From contig CAJTYL010000007.1 of the NCBI GenBank assembly GCA_910583855.1, forward strand, positions 51,002 through 115,001: a DNA stretch of 64,000 bases. Reading direction: 5' to 3'. This DNA comes from an uncultured Christensenella sp. (GTDB taxonomy: Bacteria > Bacillota > Clostridia > Christensenellales > Borkfalkiaceae). The notes under the pieces are model-generated. The model was given only the letters and a program-made list of their open reading frames with translations. It was not told the origin of the DNA and ran no database searches. The position numbers and the translations under genes were made by a program. Positions 34,992 to 44,201 of this stretch are shown here, one piece after another; position 1 is the first letter of the stretch, and each line of letters starts with the position of its first letter.

Positions 34992-35674
34992 AAGCACTTG
35001 TTTTATTAAGTGGCGGCGTGGACAGCGCAACCTGTCTCGGTCTGGCGGTTCAGAAATACGGCGCGACGGAAGTTTCAGCACTTTCCGTTTATTACGGTCA
35101 GACCCACAGTAAAGAACTTGAAGCCGCGCAAAAAGTTGCCGACTTTTACGGCGTTGCTTTAAAGCGTCTTGACCTTTCGGTCATATTCGAAGGTTCGGAC
35201 TGTTCTCTCTTGGCTGATTCGCCTAATGATATACCTATGCAAAGTTATGCCGAACAGCTTTCCGAAACGGGCGGCAAACCCGTTTCTACCTACGTCCCTT
35301 TCAGAAACGGACTGTTTCTTGCGGCGGCGGCAAGCGTGGCGCTTTCTCACGGGTGTGAAGTGATATATTACGGCGCGCACAGTGACGACGCGGCCGGTAA
35401 CGCCTATCCCGATTGTAGCGAAAAGTTCAATTCTGCTATGGGCGAAGCTGTTTATACAGGTAGCGGAGGGCAGCTTAGGATTCTTGCGCCATTTGTAAAC
35501 TTAAACAAATCTCAGGTTGTAAAAATGGGAATTGAACTCGGTGTTCCGTATAAATATACATGGAGCTGTTATTTGGGAGGCACAAAACCTTGCGGCGTAT
35601 GCGCTACTTGTCGAGATAGAGCCGCGGCGTTTAAAGCCAACGGGATAGAAGATACTGCAACAAAAGGAGAATAA
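34988..35674 (+). CDS. queC: 7-cyano-7-deazaguanine synthase
   Basis: ATP-dependent conversion of 7-carboxy-7-deazaguanine to preQ0. 228 residues with the PP-loop VLLSGGVDSATCL, VPFRNGLFLAAAASVA, YYGAHSDDAAGNAYPDC, and the zinc cysteines in CYLGGTKPCGVCATCRDR. The start codon overlaps the folE stop (ATGA). Confidence 0.96.
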   Translation: MKALVLLSGGVDSATCLGLAVQKYGATEVSALSVYYGQTHSKELEAAQKVADFYGVALKRLDLSVIFEGSDCSLLADSPNDIPMQSYAEQLSETGGKPVSTYVPFRNGLFLAAAASVALSHGCEVIYYGAHSDDAAGNAYPDCSEKFNSAMGEAVYTGSGGQLRILAPFVNLNKSQVVKMGIELGVPYKYTWSCYLGGTKPCGVCATCRDRAAAFKANGIEDTATKGE

Positions 35675-35675
35675 T

Positions 35676-36167
35676 ATGCAAAGAGAAAAACAGAACGAAA
35701 GTATTACCCTGCTCGGTAACAACAGTACTACATATCCTCAGACTTATGACCCGTCCGTTTTGGAAACGTTTGCAAACAAACACCCCGGGAGGGACTATTT
35801 CGTAAAGTTTAACTGTCCCGAATTTACAAGCCTTTGCCCTATTACGGGTCAGCCGGATTTTGCAACTGTTTATATTTCGTACGTGCCGCACGAAAAGATG
35901 GTTGAAAGCAAGTCTTTAAAACTGTATCTTTTCGGTTTCAGAAACCGCGGTGATTTTCATGAAGACTGCGTGAATATAATTATGAACGACCTTATTGATT
36001 TGATGAACCCTGAATACATTGAGGTATGGGGTAAGTTTTTGCCTCGCGGCGGAATTTCTATAGACCCATATTGCAACTACGGAAGAAGTGGGACCAAGTG
36101 GGAACAGGTAGCCTGGGACAGGCTTTCGCACCATGATATGTATCCCGAAAAAGTCGACAACAGATAA
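35676..36167 (+). CDS. queF: NADPH-dependent 7-cyano-7-deazaguanine reductase
   Basis: Reduces preQ0 to preQ1, the last step before insertion into tRNA. The 163-residue type I QueF has the catalytic Cys in FTSLCPITGQPDFA and the binding segment ESKSLKLYLFGFRNRGDFHEDC. AAAAGGAG lies 8 nt before the ATG, 1 nt after queC. tgt and queA are not in the window. A terminator overlaps the stop, ending the operon. Confidence 0.96.
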   Translation: MQREKQNESITLLGNNSTTYPQTYDPSVLETFANKHPGRDYFVKFNCPEFTSLCPITGQPDFATVYISYVPHEKMVESKSLKLYLFGFRNRGDFHEDCVNIIMNDLIDLMNPEYIEVWGKFLPRGGISIDPYCNYGRSGTKWEQVAWDRLSHHDMYPEKVDNR

Positions 36168-36199
36168 TAAAAAAGTGGACGGACGTCCGCTTTTTTATT
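36166..36199. terminator. Terminator of the que operon
   Basis: A 15-bp stem (36166-36180 with 36185-36199) with one G-U pair and a 4-nt loop; A-rich 5' arm and T-rich 3' arm. The remaining stretch to 36485 has no gene: it holds a duplicated AAGCTCTTTTTG motif (36200, 36333), a second hairpin (about 36308-36356) and repeat copy B. Confidence 0.9.
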
Positions 36200-36358
36200 A
36201 AGCTCTTTTTGTTGTGTCTGACTCGGAAACAGTGAAATGCAAGATAAAGAAAATCATATCCTGTCATGGCAAGCGTCAACTTGCGCAAAAAGGACATTTT
36301 AAATGGAAAAAGACACACGTAGCGGAGTTTTATAAGCTCTTTTTGCGTGTGTCTTTGT

Positions 36359-36429
36359 GTCAATGATGAATGATAAATAGTGTACTCAACTGCCGAATTG
36401 GGTAGCGGACAGACACAAGGGTTGAACCT
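36359..36429. repeat. Dispersed 70-bp repeat, copy B
   Basis: About 80% identical to copy A over its full length, ending ACACAAGGGTTGAACCT. It directly follows a hairpin of GACACACG with CGTGTGTC. Confidence 0.8.
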
Positions 36430-36485
36430 TATTATTATATCGTTTTATCCAAGCTACGCATATGAAGAATAAGATGGAGGTTGAA

Positions 36486-36893
36486 ATGAAAAAGGCGGTT
36501 AGTATATTACTACTTTTATGCAGTATGATATGTATAATTCTTGCGGGTTGTTTGGAAAGCGGAGAAACTTATGTCGTTAAACAAGTTGTTATAGACGTGA
36601 ACGGCGATTGTATTTTATTGGATATTAACGATAAAACTCTATCCGACTACCCGCACGTTGCCAACGGAATTGACTGTTTAGGTGATAAAATTATTATAAA
36701 CGACGACAAGGTAATTTTGAACGGCAAAGAAACAAAAAACGTTAAGGCGACAATATCTGAAAATGATATCAATATAAGATTTTCGGAAGTGCCAACATTT
36801 ATTATCAAAGGGGCTAAATTTGTAAACAAAGAAGTTCATATTTATATATCTGTAAATCAAACACTGTCATATTTAATTTATAAAAAGAAATAA
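36486..36893 (+). CDS. Small putative lipoprotein
   Basis: Not recognised. 135 residues with a lipoprotein signal (KKAVSILLLLCSMICIILAGC, Cys at the lipobox) followed by a beta-rich domain (VVIDVNGDCILLDIND, GDKIIINDDKVILNGKET). The ATG at 36486 follows GGAGG by 7 nt; an in-frame ATG at 36462 lacks a site. Flanked by repeat copies B and C, so it may be an accessory cassette. AT-rich compared with the que operon. Confidence 0.75.
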   Translation: MKKAVSILLLLCSMICIILAGCLESGETYVVKQVVIDVNGDCILLDINDKTLSDYPHVANGIDCLGDKIIINDDKVILNGKETKNVKATISENDINIRFSEVPTFIIKGAKFVNKEVHIYISVNQTLSYLIYKKK

Positions 36894-36894
36894 A

Positions 36895-36938
36895 AGAAAT
36901 GTCGTATTTTGTTTTTCGACAAAATACGACATTATTCT
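36895..36938 (+). terminator. Terminator after the small lipoprotein gene
   Basis: A perfect 15-bp stem (36898-36912 with 36919-36933), 6-nt loop. Confidence 0.85.
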
Positions 36939-36944
36939 TGCATA

Positions 36945-37010
36945 TGATGAATGATAAGTAGCGTAGTAAAACGCTCAAAAATGGAGTGGGTAGTAGCAGG
37001 GGTTGAACCT
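36945..37010. repeat. Dispersed 70-bp repeat, copy C
   Basis: Shares TGATGAATGATAAGTAGCGTA at its beginning and GGGGTTGAACCT at its end with copies A and B; the middle has diverged. It follows directly after the lipoprotein terminator. Confidence 0.75.
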
Positions 37011-37092
37011 CAAATTATAATTTTTCTGTATTGAAAATATAATTTAATTTGGCTTAAATTATGAAATCCAAAGTATTAGACGAATAGTATAT

Positions 37093-37269
37093 ATGATTTT
37101 GATAATAAGGTTAACGTGTTTGATTTTAAGTATAACTATTTTTCAAGAACAATATTTTCAAAATTGGTTAAACAGTTCATATGAACCGTATAAGCAATTC
37201 GGTATATTGTTTTTCGCTTATATATTGGCAACGGTTAGCAGTATTTTCTCCGTACACTTAAAAAATTGA
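37093..37269 (+). CDS. Possible 58-residue two-helix membrane protein
   Basis: A short frame with two hydrophobic segments (MILIIRLTCLILSITIF and FGILFFAYILATVSSIF) joined by a polar loop. There is no strong ribosome binding site, which lowers confidence. An imperfect hairpin (about 37274-37305) with a following T run could be its terminator. The rest of 37010-37500 is AT-rich and holds only the next promoter. Confidence 0.4.
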   Translation: MILIIRLTCLILSITIFQEQYFQNWLNSSYEPYKQFGILFFAYILATVSSIFSVHLKN

Positions 37270-37449
37270 AAATGCCGTATTCTATCTTTCAAAAAATACG
37301 ACGGTGTTTTCGCTCTTCAGCTTGGTGTTATAATGTTTATAGATTTCGTCCATTATTACGTAAATGTTGTAATTTTATTCTAATATTCATATTATTGTAA
37401 TGGAACTTAGATAAAATCGTGTATGCAGTAATTCAATAATTTATTTTGG

Positions 37450-37478
37450 TTGAATTAAAAAAACAGATATGGTATAAT
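37450..37478 (+). promoter_or_regulatory. Promoter of the giant surface protein gene
   Basis: TTGAAT (37450-37455), 17 nt, TATAAT (37473-37478), in an AT-rich setting. Confidence 0.85.
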
Positions 37479-37506
37479 ATTAAAAATTTTTTATGGGACG
37501 GCTATT

Positions 37507-40500
37507 ATGAATAATTTTAAAAGTAAAATAAAAAATTCGATATTAGTTGTTTTGGCTATTACATTTATAGCTATGACGGCGACAAGTATTTCAATGATAG
37601 TAGTAGGAGATAGTTCCTCTGTCGGCGTTAATGCGAATTACAGACCGACTGCGGTGGAAAGCAAAAACTTGTCTTTTGTCTATATCTCCGATTATCCTTA
37701 TCTATCGGAAAAATCGTATGCTTCAAAGGATTTAGAGTATAAGACAGACGGTAAAATTATCATTGACGGCGCCGACCCCAAATTAATGGGGGACGGGATG
37801 ATTACGCTTACCAATGGAAAAGATAGCAATGGGCTGCCTACGTCTAAAAAATATTTAAAAGGCATTACTGCCGTTGCCGACAGCGAAGTCGTATACGATA
37901 TATCTTCTTTTGATTACGAATGTTTTTCCGTATATTACGGTATCGATCACGCGATGTCGTTTGCAGAGTTCGTCTCCGATGGCGGGCCGGGCAGCGGTCA
38001 AGCGAAATTCTATATTTACACTTCGATGGACGGCGATAGTTGGAATTTAGAGACGGAAGATAATCCTGCGTTTAAAAAAGGCGAAGACGTTCAGTCTTTT
38101 GTAACGATAAATATAAAGGACAAGAACTATTTAAAACTCAAAGCCGAGAGAGGCGCGACCGAATACAGCAACCATGCAGTATGGGCAAATCCCAGACTGC
38201 ACAATAAAGACTACGTTATCGACGATGGCGATTATGATTTTATAAAGCAAGTCGAATATTACGACGAAATAATAAAATCCTCGACTTACGACGAAATGTT
38301 AACGAAAAAAGAACACGATTTATTGATGAGAAAATTCGTAAGTTTTTTCGGTTATGACAAACTTCAATCTTTTGCGCACGTCGACGAAATGCATAAAGAA
38401 TTTATGCATTGGATAACTGTCGAAGACGTTGACGCATTGAGATATTTAATGACTTCCGGTTATTCGGAACATTACGACATACGAGTGGATACCGAAAGAT
38501 TAAAAAATAAACAACTTGATGTATTATACAGAGTTTACACCGCTCACAAAGAAGACCTTAATGACCAAACCCAGACGCAATACACGGTTTTGGGAGATTT
38601 GTATAAACGAATGATGATTACGCTAAGTTTTACTCATCAGCGCGATATTATTTTTGTGTTGAATAAAGATGCGTCGGGAAATCCGCCGTCCGATCCGGTT
38701 CTCAGGTACGAAATTTACAAGAAATTACACGCCAACGGCTATTTGAAGAACGAGATATTCGAGAGACTTACCGTACCCGAAATGATGCTTGTTCTAAATA
38801 TAGAAATGCGCGACGATGAGTTGGAATGGCTGAATTGGTACGTCAGGGTAAAAATGAAAGGCAATATGAGTTGTCACGCTTATATGCCGTATAGGGGACC
38901 TGGCATAAGAGCAGAGTTTTACTATGCTGATAAATACGCCACATGGAACAATAAATACAACCTATCGGATTTTAATCTCTCTTACGGAAAAAAAGATGAG
39001 ACAAGACTTTGGATGGTGTTTGAGCAAGGCGGCTGGTGCGGTACGATTTCCGCAAACGGCGTCTTTGTTCAGCAAATAATGGGCGTACCGGCAGAGTTAA
39101 TTTCCCAACCTGGACACGCCGCCTATATATATCAAGGCAGAACTGCCGCTGGCACGCCTTATTGGAATACATTCTATGACATTTTCGGCGTTGCTAATTC
39201 TGCCCTGCATATGGGAGAAAATAGCGGATTGCTCAAATGGGGACGAAAATGGTGGAACGATACAGAGGCAAAAAATAGTAGCGATAAAAATGTAACCCAG
39301 AGTTCGGGAAGCATCGAATACTTTTATTGCGCTTTGGATGCTGTCTCCGATTATGAAAATTTTGTCAAAGCTGAAAAGATGAGAATAATTTCGGACGTAT
39401 ATTTAACGCGTTTTCCTGCGTGGGAAGACAGCGAAACTTACACTGCCACGGGCGAAAATGCGCAAAATGCCGAAAAATTGAAGGAGATTTTCCGAGAGGT
39501 CTTAAATTATAGTCCAAATCATATATACGGTTGGTACGGACTTATAAACGCCTATAAAGAGGACGTAAATACTACTGCCGAAGAATATTGGAATTTGGCG
39601 AAAGATATTATGGACGGTATGTACGAACATCCGTTTCCTATGAGAGACCTATTGATTTTGATAGAGCCGAAAATCAAGTCGTCTCCGTACTATTTGACAT
39701 ATCTTAAATATCTTGACGGCGCATATAACAAGGGCAAACAACTCGGACTGACCGTTGAGACGGATTATGTTCAGCCCAATATTACCCGATTGATTGCAAA
39801 TAAACTTTCGGGCGGCGCGCAACAGCAGCTTACCGTCGCAACATTTTCTTTCGACGGGACCAACGCCAACAAGATTATGCTTGGCAGCAGTTTTGCTAAC
39901 AGCGGCGTGGCTTGGGATTACAGCCTTGACGGCGGCAGGACGTGGAGCAGTAGGATAGATGGCGCAAGCGTTGCGCTTACTGCCGACCAAATCAATTCCA
40001 TTACCCAAGAAAACGGCATAAAAGTGCATCTCAACGGCGTAAATTACAGCGAAGAGAATATTTATACGATTGATATCGTTAAGTCGGTACTGCCTGATGA
40101 CGGCTCCGCCACCACGCTTTTTGCAAACGATTTGGAAAACAGAGTGGTTGGCGTAACCGATTTATACGAGTGGAGATATTCTTCAACGGACGCGTGGACT
40201 TCGTATAAAACCATGAAACCCGATTTAACGGGCGACAAAACGGTTGATATAAGAATAGGCTACAACGCAAACCGTCTGCCCAGCGAATCCAGAACCTTCG
40301 CGTTCAAGGCAGACAATCAACCGGATACGAGAAAATATATCCCGGTTTCGCGGTTAAGCCTTCACACCGTTTCTTCTCAGGCTACAAGTCACGCGGGCGG
40401 CGCGTTAAACACTATAGACGCAAATTACTATACAAGATGGCACTCCAACTGGAACGGCGCGGATACACAGCGTTACATTTCCTTTAAGCTGGACGCTCCC

Positions 40501-41991
40501 ACTTTCTTAAAGGCGGTGGAGTTCGTGCCTGCTGGCGGCGGTAACGGAAAAATTATCGACGGTACGGTTTACGGCAGTCTTGACGGCGTTTCGTGGTTTA
40601 AGCTTGCCGAAAGAAAGAACTTACACTATCCCAACCAGTGTAACGATATCGCAAACGCAATGAAGTATACTCAGTCGTTCGAAATAGAACAACCGCGCGA
40701 CGTGTTATACGTAAAAATCGTCGCCGACAGAGCGAGTAACGGCAATTGGTTTGCGGCAAGGGCATTTAACTTTTTCGAAGATACCACTCAGGAGCATCGC
40801 CCCGCCGCGTCTATTATTTACAGCACTACAGAACCGACTACGGGTAGCGTCACTATAACATTAAACAATTTATTCCCCGACGAGCATATCACCATACTCA
40901 ACAACGGCGGCAACGATACTTTCGTTTTCGAAAACAACGGCGAATTTACTTTTGAATTTGAGAACGATAAGGGAGTAAGGGGAAGCGCAACCGCTATCGT
41001 CTCGTGGATAGACCGCGAGCCTCCCGAAGCGGATTTGGAATTCAGCACGCAAAAACCCGTCAAAGATAAGGTAGTCGTAATTTTAAATCCCGACGAAGAT
41101 ATTACCGTTCTCAGAGACGATATCAAATACAGAATAGACGAACAAGGCAACGTTATCGATATCGAAATCGAAAAAGAAAATGCCGACGACCCCGAATTCG
41201 ATATTTCTCAGGCGATATTAATCGGTTACAGCGTTGACGACGAAGGGTTTATTATCGACCCGTCGGGCAAAAAAGTAGCAAATATCAACCCCTTAAGGTT
41301 TGAATTTACGGAAAACGGTACTTACGTAATCGAATACGTGGACAGAGCGGGCAATAAGGGAAGCTCGACGATAGTCGTAAACTTAATCGATAAAACTTTG
41401 CCCACGGCAGAGCTGAATTACGATTATTCAGGTCCGACTAATAAAGACGTAACCGTAACGATAACCTTCAATCAGGAAATAACTCTTGTAAACGATAGCA
41501 ACACTTATACCTTTACCGAAAACGGAGAATATATCTTTGAATATATGGACGCTGACGGAAACGTATACAGCTTAACGGCAAAGGTAACTTGGATAGACAG
41601 AACTCCGCCCACCGCAAGCGTGGAATACGATAAGAGCGACAGTAGCAAAGCCGTAGTTAAAGTGGTGGACGCAAGCGAAAATATTTCGTTTGCAGAAGGT
41701 AACGGCACTTACGAGTTTACCGAAAACGGCACTTTCGTCATTGAGTTTTACGATGCCGCGGGCAATAAAGGCTCGGTCACGGTAACCGTAGATTGGTTAG
41801 TTGCCGCCGAAAATCCCCCCGTAACCACACCGGAAATACCCGGGATGCCTGAAACGCCCGAAACGCCCGAAACGCCAAAAACAAACGATAACACGGGTGT
41901 AATCGTTGGCTTGGTTGTGGGTGCGATAGTCGTCTGTGGCGGCGGTGCAGGTGCGTTCTTCATCGTAAGAGCTTTCAGAAAGAAACGTTAA
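37507..41991 (+). CDS. Giant anchored surface protein with transglutaminase-like core and carbohydrate-binding modules
   Basis: 1494 residues with an N-terminal signal/anchor helix and a C-terminal helix (VGLVVGAIVVCGGGAGAFFI) before RAFRKKR. An NPCBM/discoidin-like module lies at about 60-245. A helical region (250-480) leads to a transglutaminase-like cysteine core: GGWCGTIS (Cys511), GVPAELISQPGHAAYIY (His537). A discoidin-like F5/8C module covers about 955-1075 (ANYYTRWHSNW). Four Ig-like repeats follow, each with (F/Y)TENGxYxxEYxDxxGN, and a Pro-Glu-Thr linker. The catalytic pair suggests a protease or cross-linking activity on surface glycoproteins; that is inference. Promoter at 37450, own terminator. 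Confidence 0.85.
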   Translation: MNNFKSKIKNSILVVLAITFIAMTATSISMIVVGDSSSVGVNANYRPTAVESKNLSFVYISDYPYLSEKSYASKDLEYKTDGKIIIDGADPKLMGDGMITLTNGKDSNGLPTSKKYLKGITAVADSEVVYDISSFDYECFSVYYGIDHAMSFAEFVSDGGPGSGQAKFYIYTSMDGDSWNLETEDNPAFKKGEDVQSFVTINIKDKNYLKLKAERGATEYSNHAVWANPRLHNKDYVIDDGDYDFIKQVEYYDEIIKSSTYDEMLTKKEHDLLMRKFVSFFGYDKLQSFAHVDEMHKEFMHWITVEDVDALRYLMTSGYSEHYDIRVDTERLKNKQLDVLYRVYTAHKEDLNDQTQTQYTVLGDLYKRMMITLSFTHQRDIIFVLNKDASGNPPSDPVLRYEIYKKLHANGYLKNEIFERLTVPEMMLVLNIEMRDDELEWLNWYVRVKMKGNMSCHAYMPYRGPGIRAEFYYADKYATWNNKYNLSDFNLSYGKKDETRLWMVFEQGGWCGTISANGVFVQQIMGVPAELISQPGHAAYIYQGRTAAGTPYWNTFYDIFGVANSALHMGENSGLLKWGRKWWNDTEAKNSSDKNVTQSSGSIEYFYCALDAVSDYENFVKAEKMRIISDVYLTRFPAWEDSETYTATGENAQNAEKLKEIFREVLNYSPNHIYGWYGLINAYKEDVNTTAEEYWNLAKDIMDGMYEHPFPMRDLLILIEPKIKSSPYYLTYLKYLDGAYNKGKQLGLTVETDYVQPNITRLIANKLSGGAQQQLTVATFSFDGTNANKIMLGSSFANSGVAWDYSLDGGRTWSSRIDGASVALTADQINSITQENGIKVHLNGVNYSEENIYTIDIVKSVLPDDGSATTLFANDLENRVVGVTDLYEWRYSSTDAWTSYKTMKPDLTGDKTVDIRIGYNANRLPSESRTFAFKADNQPDTRKYIPVSRLSLHTVSSQATSHAGGALNTIDANYYTRWHSNWNGADTQRYISFKLDAPTFLKAVEFVPAGGGNGKIIDGTVYGSLDGVSWFKLAERKNLHYPNQCNDIANAMKYTQSFEIEQPRDVLYVKIVADRASNGNWFAARAFNFFEDTTQEHRPAASIIYSTTEPTTGSVTITLNNLFPDEHITILNNGGNDTFVFENNGEFTFEFENDKGVRGSATAIVSWIDREPPEADLEFSTQKPVKDKVVVILNPDEDITVLRDDIKYRIDEQGNVIDIEIEKENADDPEFDISQAILIGYSVDDEGFIIDPSGKKVANINPLRFEFTENGTYVIEYVDRAGNKGSSTIVVNLIDKTLPTAELNYDYSGPTNKDVTVTITFNQEITLVNDSNTYTFTENGEYIFEYMDADGNVYSLTAKVTWIDRTPPTASVEYDKSDSSKAVVKVVDASENISFAEGNGTYEFTENGTFVIEFYDAAGNKGSVTVTVDWLVAAENPPVTTPEIPGMPETPETPETPKTNDNTGVIVGLVVGAIVVCGGGAGAFFIVRAFRKKR

Positions 41992-41999
41992 TCATACAC

Positions 42000-42042
42000 A
42001 ACACCCCCGCTTTGAATTTTATCCAAAGCGGGGGTGTTTTTT
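42000..42042 (+). terminator. Rho-independent terminator after the giant surface protein gene
   Basis: A perfect 14-bp stem (42001-42014 with 42024-42037), loop of 9, T6 tail. Confidence 0.94.
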
Positions 42043-42069
42043 AATATTAATTTTAAATATTAAAACTAT

Positions 42070-42149
42070 AAAATAAAACTCAACACAGCCGAATATTGGG
42101 TTCTGTTGAGTTTCAGTTGGTGAAATTGCGCCCAAGAAAGTTGAACCTA
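42070..42149 (-). repeat. 3' module copy F: tRNA-tail-like sequence plus terminator hairpin
   Basis: Read on the minus strand after the small lipoprotein stop at 42158: AGGTTCAACTTTC..., then TTTCACCA, then a hairpin AAACTCAACA (42113-42104 complement with 42085-42076) with a T-rich tail. Same order as copies D and E; GGTTC can pair with GAACC in the loop. Confidence 0.6.
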
Positions 42150-42157
42150 TAAAATGG

Positions 42158-42499
42158 TTAAATATAATAAATAGTTAAATAGTGGTTATGCCAAAGCCCA
42201 AAAGCAAATTCGGTATAAGTCGAATAAGAGATGTTACCTAAATTAGTAAGTTTAGCGGTAAGTACCAAATTAACTATTTCGTCTATATTGCTTTTATCTT
42301 CAATAGTAAACTGAAAGCCGTTCTTTTTTCCGTTCTCGAACGAAACGTCTATTTTATCGCCACCCGATTGCATATCCGCATAGTATTCAATATCAATTAT
42401 TGATTTTATTTGATTAGCCTTATCGGTACAGCCAGCAAACGCAAATAATACTATGCAAGTAATAGCCGATAATAAAAACGCTATAACAGTTTTTTTCAT
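42158..42499 (-). CDS. Small putative lipoprotein
   Basis: Not recognised. 113 residues. The signal KKTVIAFLLSAITCIVLFAFAGC ends in a lipobox; the mature part is short and beta-rich (DVSFENGKKNGFQFTIEDK, TAKLTNLGNISYSTY) and ends with an aromatic tail. It resembles in size and style the small lipoproteins that accompany the 3' module repeats. It lies just outside the prophage. The gene-free stretch between it and the prophage (42500-42764) holds a hairpin at about 42675-42702 and the displaced tRNA-Ser terminator. Confidence 0.72.
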   Translation of the reverse strand: MKKTVIAFLLSAITCIVLFAFAGCTDKANQIKSIIDIEYYADMQSGGDKIDVSFENGKKNGFQFTIEDKSNIDEIVNLVLTAKLTNLGNISYSTYTEFAFGLWHNHYLTIYYI

Positions 42500-42710
42500 A
42501 TCATTACACCATTATTTAATTTTTGACTATTATTTCATACGCAAGCCTTATTAGCAATAGTTTAATTAGGATAAATACTTATTAAAATTGAAATGGCAGT
42601 TAGGCGTGAGCTTGTCTTGACAAGTAATTAAAGCGGTTTTAAGCCTTGAAAACTTAATTGTAACGCGTAAAGAAAAGTCGTACAGCCGAAACTGCACGAC
42701 TTAACGGCAC

Positions 42711-42757
42711 AAAAAAACAAAGCCGACTTCTCATTATTGTGAAAAGTTCGACTTTGT
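42711..42757 (-). terminator. Displaced tRNA-Ser terminator
   Basis: On the minus strand, a 14-15-bp stem with G-U pairs (42755-42741 with 42732-42719), followed by T7. It starts 8 nt beyond the tRNA 3' fragment at 42765, exactly where a tRNA terminator should stand, so it marks the original downstream side of tRNA-Ser before phage integration. Confidence 0.75.
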
Positions 42758-42764
42758 TAGCAGA

Positions 42765-42790
42765 TGGCGCGGAAGAAGGGATTTGAACCC
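42765..42790. other. attL: 26-bp duplicate of the tRNA-Ser 3' end
   Basis: Identical to 52816-52841, beginning TGGCGCGGAAG. It comprises CCA, the acceptor 3' strand and the T-arm of tRNA-Ser, without the rest of a tRNA. Confidence 0.93.
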
Positions 42791-42880
42791 GACAACTTGC
42801 GCCGAAACGGGCTATTTTAGGCGAAATACGCTTAAAATTGCTTGTTTTTTTATAATTTGAATTACTTTAATCTTGCCCGT

Positions 42881-42901
42881 TGGGGGCAAAGTCGGGGGCA
42901 A
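42881..42901. repeat. Left arm-type direct repeats near attL
   Basis: TGGGGGCAA at 42881-42889 and CGGGGGCAA at 42893-42901, 12 bp apart, about 90 bp inside attL. The right end has TTGGGGGCAA twice at 52731-52750. They are probable integrase arm-binding sites. Confidence 0.7.
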
Positions 42902-42904
42902 TGC

Positions 42905-44122
42905 TTAATAATTCAGCTTTTCGCCTTCTTTAATAAGGAACTCGTCCGATAAGTCCGTGTACGTATCGCCCAACGTTCCGAGGGAATGCCCGACAAACTC
43001 CATACGCGCGACGTCTGCAACTCCGAGTTCTTGGCAGCGGGTATAAAACGTCGTTCTAAGGTCGTAAAGCCGGTGATTTGGGAAAATCTTTTTAAACCGT
43101 TTGCTTATGCACTGCAAGTTAGGGAAGTGCAGCTCCTGCACGTCGACCAGGAAGGGGCGCAGCTTCGGAATAACGGGAATCCGTTTAAATTCCACCTTGC
43201 CGCCCTTGCGCTTGCTATTTACCGCGATAATAAATCCGCCCTCGATACGCGCCGAGCTGTACTCGTTGGGGCGCATACCCGTAAAAAGCGCGACGGCAAA
43301 TAAAAGCTGATACGGTGTACCGGCGGTTTTTTCAAGCAAAAGCTTTTCTTCCGATACCGTCAACGCCTTCCCGTGTTCCCGCTCGTGCCGCTCCTTAACG
43401 ACCACCGCAAGCGGGTTACGTTCTAAAATACCGTGCGCAATCGCCATTTTGAATATACAGTTCAAAAGCGAGTATACCTCGTCGGCGGTTCTGCCCTGTC
43501 CTTTTTCTATGTATCCGTCAATCAACGCTTGACACTGTGCCGGGAGAATCCGCCGCAAGGGCATTGAGCCGAACGCGGGCTTCAAGTGGTTGTTGTAACG
43601 GTACATATCGTTTTCGTACGTCAACGGCTTAACCTTCCGCTTGCGAAAGTTTTCAAAGTAGTACGTTGCGAACTCGTGGAAGGTCGACGGAATCTTCACC
43701 CCGCCGCGCTCCGTCGCGTGCAGCGCTTCAATAAACCGCGCTTTTAAATCTTCGAGCTTAGGCGCCGAAACGGAAATATTGTAACCGTGCCGACGGTAGC
43801 GCGCCTCGTACGTTACGGCGGCGTACAGCTTGCCGCGCTTGCGTTTGCGGTAAAATATAACTTTACCTTCTGCAATAAAAGTATGTCTGAATGATTTAGG
43901 CATTTTTGAAATCTCCTTGTCTGTGAATTTCAAAAAGCCGGTAAATTCTCCGTTTAAAGAGGTTGCCCCGCCCCCATCGTCGGCGGCTTCCTCTTTTTTG
44001 CTGTCCGGGCTTCTGATTAAGTCGGCAATGTCTTTAAAGATTTTGTCGGCTTCCTCGTCGTTCCCTGTTACGCTTGCAAGCACCAACTGCCCGGCAAGCT
44101 CTAAAATTTTTGTCCTGTTCAA
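42905..44122 (-). CDS. int: Prophage tyrosine-type integrase
   Basis: 405 residues. An N-terminal arm-binding part (RHTFIAEGKVIFYRKRKRG, about 75-110) and a SAM-like core-binding domain (TFHEFATYYFENFRKRK) precede the catalytic domain with the Arg in FTGMRPNEYS, the second Arg in HRLYDLRTTFY, and FVGHSLGTLGDTYTDLS holding the nucleophilic Tyr. The TTG at 44122 was chosen because AAGGAGAAG lies just upstream; a longer frame would run into the repressor gene. It integrates the phage at tRNA-Ser. Downstream of the repressor in one minus-strand transcript, so expressed in lysogeny. Confidence 0.94.
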   Translation of the reverse strand: MNRTKILELAGQLVLASVTGNDEEADKIFKDIADLIRSPDSKKEEAADDGGGATSLNGEFTGFLKFTDKEISKMPKSFRHTFIAEGKVIFYRKRKRGKLYAAVTYEARYRRHGYNISVSAPKLEDLKARFIEALHATERGGVKIPSTFHEFATYYFENFRKRKVKPLTYENDMYRYNNHLKPAFGSMPLRRILPAQCQALIDGYIEKGQGRTADEVYSLLNCIFKMAIAHGILERNPLAVVVKERHEREHGKALTVSEEKLLLEKTAGTPYQLLFAVALFTGMRPNEYSSARIEGGFIIAVNSKRKGGKVEFKRIPVIPKLRPFLVDVQELHFPNLQCISKRFKKIFPNHRLYDLRTTFYTRCQELGVADVARMEFVGHSLGTLGDTYTDLSDEFLIKEGEKLNY

Positions 44123-44201
44123 TTTCTTCTCCTTTTTCTCATAATCTCTTCGAGGCTCGGAAAAAAGGATAAACCCGAAATTAAAATATTTATCTGTTAC
44201 G

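Noticed and set aside
42765..42790. A second tRNA-Ser gene
   Set aside because: Only the 3' 26 nt match; there is no anticodon arm or 5' half, so it is an att duplicate.
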